Source: JACDBD01 sp050743385 (GTDB lineage: Bacteria > Actinomycetota > Acidimicrobiia > IMCC26256 > JACDBD01). From it: a DNA stretch of 10,909 nt. The translations under genes and the position numbers were made by a program. The stretch is from assembly GCA_050743385.1 (NCBI GenBank), contig JBOGFJ010000073.1, positions 1-10,909 on the forward strand, written 5' to 3'. How positions within the stretch are numbered: the stretch's first letter is position 1; each line of letters starts with the position of its first letter. Positions 1 to 5,180 of this stretch are shown in pieces. The notes beneath the pieces were generated by a model that did no database searches, had not been told where the DNA came from, and was given only the letters and a program-made list of their open reading frames with translations.

Positions 1-321
1 CGCCAGGGCCGCCGGTCGGTGCCAGAGCTCCAGCGAGACGCCGGCGTCGCATTCCGCGTCGTCGAAGCGTCCGAGCTGGTGCCGGCAGATCGAGCGCCGC
101 AGGTACGCCTGCGCCAGCCACCGAGACTCGAGCGGTGGGTCGGTCTCGATGGCCCGGGTGTAGTCGGCCACTGCGCCCTCGACGTCGCGCACCGCGTAGA
201 GAGCCTCGGCGCGGCGCAGGTACGTGCGGCCGCCCACGGGTCCCGCGCTCACGGCTCGGTTGCACGCGACGAGCGCCTCCATGTGCTCGACGACCTCCGC
301 CGACCCCTGATGTGTGCACAT
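1..321 (-). CDS. TPR-repeat protein, N-terminal part (runs off left edge)
   Basis: Reading frame open to the window edge: 107 residues beginning MCTHQGSAEVVEHM. Residues about 33-62 (TYLRRAEALY through AIETDP) have the helix-turn-helix spacing of a tetratricopeptide repeat, with small residues at the packing positions and a closing Pro. Residues about 68-100 (WLAQAYLRRS through FDDAECDAGVSLE) look like a second repeat. TPR arrays usually mediate protein-protein contacts; partner and function cannot be told here. The ATG at 321 is preferred because GAGGAA (328-333) sits 6 nt upstream as a ribosome binding site, although the frame stays open further upstream. No signal peptide is seen. The gene is divergent from the nickel permease. 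The C-terminal part and any extra domain are outside the window. Confidence 0.72.
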   Translation of the reverse strand, partial: MCTHQGSAEVVEHMEALVACNRAVSAGPVGGRTYLRRAEALYAVRDVEGAVADYTRAIETDPPLESRWLAQAYLRRSICRHQLGRFDDAECDAGVSLELWHRPAALA

Positions 322-472
322 ACGCGGTTCCTCGTCCGATTCCGTTACCGTCGGGTGCCCGTACGGAGGGACCGGGCCCGGAGGTTCAGCGAGCGGACGG
401 AGATCTCCCCCGCGTTTGAACCCGGCCGGGGGATGCGCCCGAATCCAGTGCGGAACCGAGCGGGAGCAGGCA

Positions 473-1384
473 GTGCTGGACGGGATCGGACGCGAGATCG
501 AGCTGGGCCTGGCGGCGACCGCGTTCGCGCTCGGCCTCCGCCACGGCGTCGACTGGGACCACCTCGCCGCCGTGTCCGACCTCGCGACCGGGCAGCGGGC
601 CGACCGGGCCGGGGCCCTCGGAATGCTCTACTTCGTCGGGCACGCCGCCGCCGTGCTCGCGCTCGGGCTGGTGGTTGTCGCCGCCGGCGGGCACCTGCCC
701 GACCGGGTCGACGCGGTGATGGAGCGGTTGGTCGGGGTGACGCTCGTGATGCTCGGCTTCTTCGTGGCCGTCGATCTCCTGCGCAACGGCGCTGGCGCCA
801 GGCCCCGGAGCCGGTGGACGTTGGTGCTCGCTGCGATCCGGCGGCTTCGTCGCCGTCGCCGTCCGGCACCCGAGACGACGGTGATCGAGCACGACCACGC
901 CCATCGGGTCGACGAGGTGCACGGGCACGACCTCACGCACGTCCACAGCCGGGTCCCCGTCGGCGCCGGCGCCGTTGCGCAGGAGATCGACGCCGTCGGG
1001 CCCGCCGACCGCCAACTCCACCGCCATCCGCACCGCCACGTGCTCGTACTGCCCGAGGACCCGCTCCCTACCGTCTCCGGACGGGGCGCGTTCGCCATCG
1101 GCATGCTGCACGGCGTCGGGGTCGAGACGCCCACGCAGATCCTCGTGCTGGTGGGCGCGGCCGGTGCAGGTGTCGTGACCGGCGTGTCGGTGCTCCTGGC
1201 GTTCGTCGCCGGCCTGTTGTGCACGAACGCCGTGCTGGTCGTCGGGGCCGCAGCTGGACTCGCCGGCTCGCGGCACCGCCGTCTCCGGGTCGCGCTCACG
1301 GCGACGGTGGCCGGCCTCAGCCTCGCCCTCGGCGCCGTGCTCCTCCTCGGGCAGGGTGCCGCGCTCCCGGTCCTGTTCGCCTGA
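473..1384 (+). CDS. HoxN/NixA-type nickel/cobalt permease (NiCoT family)
   Basis: A 303-residue polytopic membrane protein. It carries the family's HX4DH metal motif in an early membrane helix (RHGVDWDH, residues 23-30), a following helix with GH (56-57), and a later GMLHGVGVETPTQ segment (210-222) matching the second NiCoT signature. Hydrophobic spans lie at about 10-35, 47-72, 84-103, 205-230, 233-262 and 271-296. Between the halves is a hydrophilic loop (about 120-195) with around a dozen His (HDHAH, HGHDLTHVH, HRHPHRH), likely a metal-binding loop. By family, it imports Ni2+ and/or Co2+ across the cytoplasmic membrane; which metal cannot be decided. The GTG at 473 is chosen because GGGAG lies about 6 nt upstream and homology begins there; an in-frame ATG at 314 would add 53 non-membrane residues that look like non-coding translation. 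No urease or hydrogenase gene is adjacent. Confidence 0.86.
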   Translation: MLDGIGREIELGLAATAFALGLRHGVDWDHLAAVSDLATGQRADRAGALGMLYFVGHAAAVLALGLVVVAAGGHLPDRVDAVMERLVGVTLVMLGFFVAVDLLRNGAGARPRSRWTLVLAAIRRLRRRRRPAPETTVIEHDHAHRVDEVHGHDLTHVHSRVPVGAGAVAQEIDAVGPADRQLHRHPHRHVLVLPEDPLPTVSGRGAFAIGMLHGVGVETPTQILVLVGAAGAGVVTGVSVLLAFVAGLLCTNAVLVVGAAAGLAGSRHRRLRVALTATVAGLSLALGAVLLLGQGAALPVLFA

Positions 1385-1419
1385 CCACGAGCGGGACCGG
1401 GACGACGCCCGCATCGTGG
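1385..1419. terminator. Hairpin between convergent permease and dodecin genes
   Basis: CCACGAGCGGG (1385-1395) pairs with CCCGC, a bulged A, then TCGTGG (1408-1419), giving 11 pairs around a 12-nt loop. It fills the whole gap between the two stop codons. There is no T-run on either side, so this would be a U-less bidirectional terminator, common in GC-rich actinobacteria. Termination is inferred from position and structure. Confidence 0.55.
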
Positions 1420-1420
1420 C

Positions 1421-1636
1421 TCAGTCGCCGCCCTCGTACTTGAACGACACCTTGACCTTGGCCCGGTAGGCGCTCACCTTCCCACCCTCGAGCATCATGT
1501 CCAGCTCCGCGACCTCGGCGACGCGGAGGTCGCGCAGCGACTGCCCGGCCCGTTCCACGGCGGCCGCGGCCGCCCGTTCCCACGAATCGGTGCTGGTTCC
1601 CACGAGCTCGATGACCTTGTACACGCTCTCGGCCAC
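1421..1636 (-). CDS. Dodecin family protein
   Basis: 71 residues with the full dodecin pattern: YKVIELVGTSTDSWE (6-20), an amphipathic helix (AAAAAVERAGQSL), LRDLRVAEVAELDM (35-48) and the C-terminal strands AYRAKVKVSFKYEGG. Dodecins form hollow dodecamers that bind flavins (riboflavin, FMN or FAD) and are thought to buffer or store them; some members bind CoA. The Trp that stacks on the flavin in halobacterial and Thermus dodecins aligns with Val39 here, so ligand binding may differ (see finding). The start is GTG (1634-1636), preceded on the coding strand by an AAGGGGG Shine-Dalgarno-like stretch about 5 nt upstream. It is divergent from the selenocysteine peroxiredoxin-like gene, with a promoter-like TTGACG element in the shared gap. 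Length is normal for the family. Confidence 0.92.
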   Translation of the reverse strand: MAESVYKVIELVGTSTDSWERAAAAAVERAGQSLRDLRVAEVAELDMMLEGGKVSAYRAKVKVSFKYEGGD

Positions 1637-1662
1637 TGCGACCCCCTTCGTCGGGTCTCGTC

Positions 1663-1691
1663 ACCCTGGCGATCTGCGCTCCCGCCGTCAA
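1663..1691 (-). promoter_or_regulatory. Candidate promoter of the dodecin gene
   Basis: On the minus strand TTGACG (plus 1686-1691) is followed by exactly 17 nt and then CAGGGT (plus 1663-1668). The -35 box is near consensus; the -10 box is weak (TAGGGT-like with the first T lost). A start about 7 nt downstream would leave a leader of about 20 nt containing the AAGGGGG ribosome binding site of dodecin. Prediction only. Confidence 0.4.
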
Positions 1692-1709
1692 GGGCGGGGG
1701 AGGTCGTCG

Positions 1710-1715
1710 TACGAT
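1710..1715 (+). promoter_or_regulatory. Candidate -10 box (TACGAT) of the peroxiredoxin-like gene
   Basis: TACGAT fits the TANNNT -10 consensus of high-GC actinobacteria and ends 10 nt before the ATG at 1726. Transcription would start within a few nucleotides of the start codon, giving a leaderless or nearly leaderless mRNA. That fits the lack of a properly spaced Shine-Dalgarno (the nearest G-rich stretch, 1695-1703, is over 20 nt away). No clear -35 box. Confidence 0.42.
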
Positions 1716-1725
1716 CGGGTCCGCG

Positions 1726-2199
1726 ATGAGCACGCAGAGCACCACCGCGGCGACCGGCAGCCCGGCGCCCGAGTTCACGCTCCCTCGGATCGGGGGCGGC
1801 GAGATCGCGCTGTCGTCGTACCGGGGTCAGCCGGTCGTGCTCGCGTTCCTGCGCGGCTTCGCCTGACCTTTCTGCCGTCGGCACCTCGCGCAGTTGCGCG
1901 ACGACTACGAGCGCTTCACCGGTCTCGGCGCCGAGGTCATCGCGATCTCGGCCGAGCAGCCGGGCGCCGGCGAGGCCTACGTGCGTTCCCACCCGCTGCC
2001 GTACCCGGTGGCCGTCGACGCCGACCATGCCACCTTCGACGCCTACGACGTGAGCAGCCGCATGCTGTCGCTCGGCCAGCGCCCCGGGCTGTTCGTGATC
2101 GACGCCGACGGCGTCGTGAGGTTCGACTCCATCGGCACGCAGCAGTGGCAGATCCCGCCCGACGAGCAGGTGCTCGAGATCCTGCGCAGCTTCTCGTGA
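1726..2199 (+). CDS. Peroxiredoxin-like selenoprotein, UPFC motif, read through in-frame TGA (1864-1866)
   Basis: 157 residues if TGA codon 47 is read as selenocysteine. Residues 12-45 (SPAPEFTLP, a beta strand, YRGQPVVLAFLRGF) form the AhpC/TSA N-terminal core, then A-U-P-F-C-R-R-H-L-A-Q-L (46-57). Residues 66-76 (GLGAEVIAISA) form the next strand, 92-95 (PYPV) and 98-100 (DAD) follow, and RPGLFVIDADGVVRF (119-133) is the conserved late strand pair. Sec47 and Cys50 occupy the UxxC redox motif; close family members have CxxC. By hand alignment to PxxxTxxC peroxiredoxins, Cys50 falls at the peroxidatic position and Sec47 at the Thr position. Likely role: thiol-dependent reduction of peroxide or a related substrate in the cytoplasm. 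Frame, codon bias and conserved residues continue unbroken after TGA. A SECIS-like hairpin follows at 1877-1905. The only in-frame start is ATG 1726, probably leaderless. A conventional gene caller would truncate this gene or start it at TTG 1894. A nonsense mutation is the main alternative. Confidence 0.85.
1864..1905 (+). promoter_or_regulatory. Candidate bacterial SECIS element with UGA(Sec) codon
   Basis: Directly after the in-frame TGA (1864-1866) is a stem-loop: TCGCGC (1886-1891) pairs perfectly with GCGCGA (1896-1901) around an AGTT tetraloop (1892-1895). GTCG (1877-1880) and CGAC (1902-1905) can extend the stem, leaving a 5-nt bulge GCACC on the 5' side. There are 25 nt between TGA and the apical loop, and a G is in the first two loop positions. 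Both match the published bacterial SECIS model (SelB-binding hairpin in the coding region, loop roughly 16-37 nt after UGA). The fold was drawn by eye; no energy was calculated. Confidence 0.66.
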
Positions 2200-2232
2200 C
2201 CTGAGACGACCGGAGCAGTCGCCTGAGGTCAC
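2196..2232. terminator. Hairpin containing both convergent stop codons
   Basis: GTGACCT (2196-2202) pairs with AGGTCAC (2226-2232). After a 4x4 internal mismatch, CGAC (2207-2210) pairs with GTCG (2218-2221) around a 7-nt loop. The TGA of the peroxiredoxin-like gene (2197-2199) and the TGA of the minus-strand binding protein (2229-2231) lie in opposite arms. No T-run is present. A bidirectional terminator is inferred from symmetry and position. Confidence 0.5.
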
Positions 2233-3308
2233 AAGAACGCGGGGGGTGAGGTCGCGACCTGGACGGTCTTGCCGTCGCGCCATTCCCGCAGCACGAGGTA
2301 GCGGCCCTTGAGGGCGGCGTGGTCGTAGGTGCCGAAGCCCATCGTCGTGCCGTCGACGCCCGACGTCGCCGGCAGCTGCTTCACCCGCTCGAGCCCCTCC
2401 TTGAGCCCGGCCCGGGTCAGATGGTGGGCGCGGGCGATCGCCTCCCCGACCAGGCGGCCCATGTCGTAGGCGGCGCAGCCGATGGGCCCGGCGGCCGCTC
2501 GCTTCGACCGTTCCGCCAGCTGCGCCCGCATGCGGTTGTCGTCGGCGACGCCGTCGAGGTACTCCCAGCCTGCCCATCCGTCCCGCCAGTCGGGGCGGGC
2601 ATACCCGAACATCAGGGCCGAGTTGGCCACCACCGGGACGTCCCAGCCGGTGTCGGCGAGTGCCAACGCCACCGCCCGCGACGTCACGCCCAGGCCGAGG
2701 TACACGAGGGCGTCGGGGCCGGTCTCGCGCAGCCGCTCGACCACCTCCCGCACGTCCTCCGACAGCGGGCTGATCGCGGCGGTGCCCGACACGTCGAGCC
2801 CCAAGCCGGCCCGCGCCTCCTCGAAGCACTCGGCGTAACGCGACCCCACCGGCGATCGGTCGTGGATCACCGCGGCGCGCCCGAGCCCCCGCTCGGCCAG
2901 CCGGGCCGCCAGCACCGCGGGCTCCTCCTCGAGCGACCCGATCTGGTAGTGGAACATGAACTCGCCCCGCGTGCGCTCTCCGCCGGTGTAGTTGATGCAC
3001 GGAAGCTCGGCGGCGTCGGCGAGCGGCTGCACGATGAGCCCGTTGTCGCTGATCGACGGACCGAGGATCAGCACCACTCCGGCTTCCTCGAGCTCGAGGA
3101 ACGCCTGCACGACGTCGTGCTCGGTACCGAGGGGGAGGCCCCGGGCGTGGCGGTGCACGAACTCGACGGGCCGGTCGATGCGTCCGGCGGCCCCGAGGTC
3201 GTCGAGCCCGAGGTGCACCGCCTCCTCGAAGCTCTGCCCGCCGTCGCCCTGGGGGAAGTCGAAGAGCAGCCCGACGCGGATGGGCGCGGGACCCGAGCCC
3301 TCACTCAT
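2229..3308 (-). CDS. Branched-chain amino acid-type substrate-binding protein without signal peptide
   Basis: 359 residues with the periplasmic-binding-protein type I (LivJ/LivK-like) architecture. IRVGLLFDFP opens the N-lobe. GVVLILGPSISDN (about 79-91) and ELPCINYTGGERTR (about 101-114) match the ligand-cleft region. Later come AAVIHDRSPVGSRYAECFEEA, a DALVYLGLG strand, VPVVANSALMFGY and the C-terminal ALKGRYLVLREWRDGKTVQV. By family it binds amino acids or small amides. The N-terminus (MSEGSGPAPI) is polar: no signal peptide, lipobox or membrane anchor, so as written it stays in the cytoplasm, unusual for a transporter binding protein. The ATG at 3308 is chosen over GTG 3317 because it overlaps the upstream stop as ATGA (3305-3308) and GAGGAG lies 8 nt upstream. 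It is translationally coupled to the lipoprotein gene. No permease or ATPase is beside it, so a sensory or regulatory role is possible. Confidence 0.84.
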   Translation of the reverse strand: MSEGSGPAPIRVGLLFDFPQGDGGQSFEEAVHLGLDDLGAAGRIDRPVEFVHRHARGLPLGTEHDVVQAFLELEEAGVVLILGPSISDNGLIVQPLADAAELPCINYTGGERTRGEFMFHYQIGSLEEEPAVLAARLAERGLGRAAVIHDRSPVGSRYAECFEEARAGLGLDVSGTAAISPLSEDVREVVERLRETGPDALVYLGLGVTSRAVALALADTGWDVPVVANSALMFGYARPDWRDGWAGWEYLDGVADDNRMRAQLAERSKRAAAGPIGCAAYDMGRLVGEAIARAHHLTRAGLKEGLERVKQLPATSGVDGTTMGFGTYDHAALKGRYLVLREWRDGKTVQVATSPPAFL

Positions 3309-3784
3309 TGCCCACACTCCTCGAGGCCGAACTCGTGCGCGCCCTGGCTCGCCTTGGAGTACTCGTTGACCGCTCGCCGGTAGCGGAGGACGAACTGCTC
3401 CCCGTCACCCTCGCGCGCCGCGTCGATGGCGTTCTCGACCAGTGCCTGTCCCCGCTCCCGCTGCTCCAACACGTCCTCGATCTCGTCGGGGTCGTTCGCC
3501 GGGAGGCCCAGGTCGTCGAGGCGCTCGGTCATCTCCGCCTGGATCTCCAGCGAGCGTTCGAGGTACGTCGCGACCTCGTCGAGCTGCGCGGCTGTGAGCG
3601 ACTCGTCGAACGGATCGACGTCCGGCGCCTCGAGCTCGGTGAGGGCGAGGTTCTCGTCCTCGCAGATCTCGTCGGCGTCCTCGATCCAGCGCTCGGTGCG
3701 CAGGCGCGACTCGCCGCTGTCGCCGCCGCACGCCGCGCCCACCAGGGGAACCAGCACGACGGCAGCCGGGAAGAGCACACGCAC
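3305..3784 (-). CDS. Small secreted lipoprotein, Cys-bracketed, function unknown
   Basis: 159 residues. The N-terminus MRVLFPAAVVLVPLVGAAC is a short signal peptide ending in a lipobox-like GAAC, with Cys19 as the likely lipidation site, followed by a GGDSGES linker; the -3 residue is Gly, not the usual Leu, so the box is imperfect. The mature part is acidic and predicted helical, with Cys41 in ADEIC and Cys157 in the C-terminal GLEECGQ; these two may form a disulfide joining the ends. Small extracellular proteins with an ADxIC start and an LGLxxCG end are common as uncharacterised actinobacterial proteins; no function is known to me. The GTG at 3784 has no Shine-Dalgarno but sits exactly 7 nt after a TAGCCT -10 box, suggesting leaderless translation. 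Its stop overlaps the start of the binding-protein gene (ATGA), so both are probably one operon. Confidence 0.76.
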   Translation of the reverse strand: MRVLFPAAVVLVPLVGAACGGDSGESRLRTERWIEDADEICEDENLALTELEAPDVDPFDESLTAAQLDEVATYLERSLEIQAEMTERLDDLGLPANDPDEIEDVLEQRERGQALVENAIDAAREGDGEQFVLRYRRAVNEYSKASQGAHEFGLEECGQ

Positions 3785-3791
3785 CCCGGGG

Positions 3792-3797
3792 AGGCTA
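3792..3797 (-). promoter_or_regulatory. Candidate -10 box (TAGCCT) of the lipoprotein/binding-protein operon
   Basis: On the minus strand TAGCCT (TANNNT type) is followed by 7 nt and then the GTG start at 3784. Transcription would begin at the start codon itself, giving a leaderless mRNA and explaining why no ribosome binding site is visible. No recognisable -35 box. Confidence 0.42.
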
Positions 3798-3841
3798 GAG
3801 CGTGCGTGCCGTCACCTGCCCTCCCTCTGTCCGGCTGCCGG

Positions 3842-3847
3842 TATCCT
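3842..3847 (+). promoter_or_regulatory. Candidate -10 box (TATCCT) of the amidohydrolase gene
   Basis: TATCCT fits the TANNNT consensus and lies 49 nt before the GTG at 3897. That would leave a leader of roughly 40 nt containing the AAGGGGGGAG ribosome binding site. No clear -35 box. It is divergent from the lipoprotein promoter 45 nt away. Confidence 0.3.
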
Positions 3848-3896
3848 GACGCCCGCGTCACGCTCGCTCAAGGGCCGACCAAGGGGGGAGAAGGCC

Positions 3897-5177
3897 GTGC
3901 GGCTCGACGACATGATCCTGGTCAGCGTCGACGACCACGCCGTCGAGCCGCCGCACGTGTTCGAGGGCAGGCTGCCGGATCGCTACCGCGACGTCGCTCC
4001 CCGCCTCGTGCGCAAGGACGACGGCACCGACGTGTGGCTCTACGAGGGGCGTGAGATCCCGAACATCGGGCTCAACGCGGTCGCCGGCCGCCCGCCGGAG
4101 GAGTACGGGATGGAGCCGACCTCCTTCGACGAGATCCGGGAGGGCTGTTACGACATCCACGCGCGCGTGCGGGACATGGACGCCAACGGCGTGCTGGGGT
4201 CGATGTGCTTCTCCTCGTTCCCCAACCTGTGCGGTCAGCTGTTCGCACGGTCGAAGGACAAGGACGCCGCCCTCGCCATCGTGCGCGCGTACAACGACTG
4301 GCATGTCGACGACTGGTGCAGCACCTATCCGGGCCGGTTCATCCCGCTGGCGCTGCCGCCGCTCTGGGATCCGCACGCGATGGCCGACGAGGTCCACCGC
4401 ATGGCGGCCAAGGGCTGCCACGCGGTGTCGTTCTCCGAGAACCCGGCCAAGCTCCGCTTGCCGAGCTTCCACCACGACCACTGGGACCCGTTCTGGGCCG
4501 CGTGCTGCGACGAGGGCACGATCGTGTGCCTCCACATCGGCTCGTCCTCGCAGCTGGTGATCACGGCCGACGACGCGCCGATCGACGTGCTGATCAGCCT
4601 CCAGCCCGTCAATATCGTCCAAGCCGCCGCCGACCTGCTGTGGTCGCCCGTGCTGCGCAAGTTCCCCAAGCTGCGGGTGTCGCTCTCGGAGGGGGGGATC
4701 GGCTGGATCCCCTACTTCCACGAACGCGTCGACTGGATCTACACGCGTCACCACGCATGGACGGGGCAAGACTTCGGCGGGAGACTCCCGAGCGAGGTGT
4801 TCCGCGAGCGGATCGTCACGTGCTTCATCGACGATCCCGCCGGGCTCGAGCAGCGTCACCGCGTCGGCGTGGAGACGATCTGCTGGGAGAGCGACTATCC
4901 CCACTCCGATTCAACCTGGCCGACCTCGCCCGAATACGTCATGAAGTCGTTCGAAGCTGCGGGCGTGCCCGACGACGAGATCGACGCGATCACGCACGGC
5001 AACGCGATGCGTCACTTCCGCTTCGACCCGTTCGCCCACCGGCCCCGCCAGGAGTGCACCGTCCGCGCGCTGCGGGCGCGTGCCGCCGACGTCGACATCG
5101 CGCCGCGCAGCGTGGGGAGGCGCCCGCAGGCGACCGGTGCCACCGACCTCGTCGACATCGCGACCAAGCGTTCGTAG
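3897..5177 (+). CDS. Amidohydrolase family 2 metal-dependent hydrolase
   Basis: 426 residues with the Amidohydro_2 (ACMSD-like) TIM-barrel pattern. VSVDDHAVEPP (9-19) is the N-terminal metal-binding strand in the D-x-H variant of this group. RFIPLALPPLWDP (147-159) and GCHAVSFSENP (173-183) are inner strands. CLHIGSSS (211-218) supplies the middle metal His, and WESDYPHSDSTWP (330-342) carries the late Asp/His motif. THGNAMRHFRFD (367-378) ends the barrel, leaving a basic tail of about 50 residues. Relatives hydrolyse or decarboxylate ring- and carboxylate-containing compounds; the substrate cannot be named. The GTG at 3897 has a strong AAGGGGGGAG ribosome binding site; ATG 3912 is possible, but it would cut into the N-terminal strand. 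The next gene starts 3 nt after its stop, so they are cotranscribed. Confidence 0.86.
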   Translation: MRLDDMILVSVDDHAVEPPHVFEGRLPDRYRDVAPRLVRKDDGTDVWLYEGREIPNIGLNAVAGRPPEEYGMEPTSFDEIREGCYDIHARVRDMDANGVLGSMCFSSFPNLCGQLFARSKDKDAALAIVRAYNDWHVDDWCSTYPGRFIPLALPPLWDPHAMADEVHRMAAKGCHAVSFSENPAKLRLPSFHHDHWDPFWAACCDEGTIVCLHIGSSSQLVITADDAPIDVLISLQPVNIVQAAADLLWSPVLRKFPKLRVSLSEGGIGWIPYFHERVDWIYTRHHAWTGQDFGGRLPSEVFRERIVTCFIDDPAGLEQRHRVGVETICWESDYPHSDSTWPTSPEYVMKSFEAAGVPDDEIDAITHGNAMRHFRFDPFAHRPRQECTVRALRARAADVDIAPRSVGRRPQATGATDLVDIATKRS

Positions 5178-5180
5178 CCG

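Noticed and set aside
322..472. Possible cobalamin riboswitch upstream of the Ni/Co permease
   Set aside because: Pieces such as GGTGCC, GAATCC and AGTGCGGAACC recall the B12 box, and such permeases are often B12-regulated. However, the conserved core blocks are not present in the right order and spacing. An Infernal search with RF00174, RF01482 and RF01689 would settle it.
19..1443. 474-residue open frame on the plus strand
   Set aside because: Runs through the TPR gene on the other strand and the permease in another frame; the translation is Arg/Pro/Ala-rich filler with no fold.
1864..1866. TGA as a pseudogene-causing nonsense mutation
   Set aside because: Not excluded, but less likely: it hits precisely the redox-motif Cys/Sec position, a SECIS-like hairpin with proper spacing follows, and the rest of the gene shows no other damage.
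1894..2199. Stand-alone 101-residue gene starting at TTG 1894
   Set aside because: It lacks the N-terminal half of the peroxiredoxin core and starts inside a helix. The upstream half is in the same frame, separated only by the TGA. It is the artefact expected when a selenoprotein is called with the standard code.
2319..3383. 354-residue open frame on the plus strand
   Set aside because: Antisense to the LivJ/K-like gene; no recognisable motif and low-complexity composition.
3858..4904. 348-residue open frame on the minus strand
   Set aside because: Antisense to the amidohydrolase, which carries all the conserved metal-binding motifs on the plus strand.
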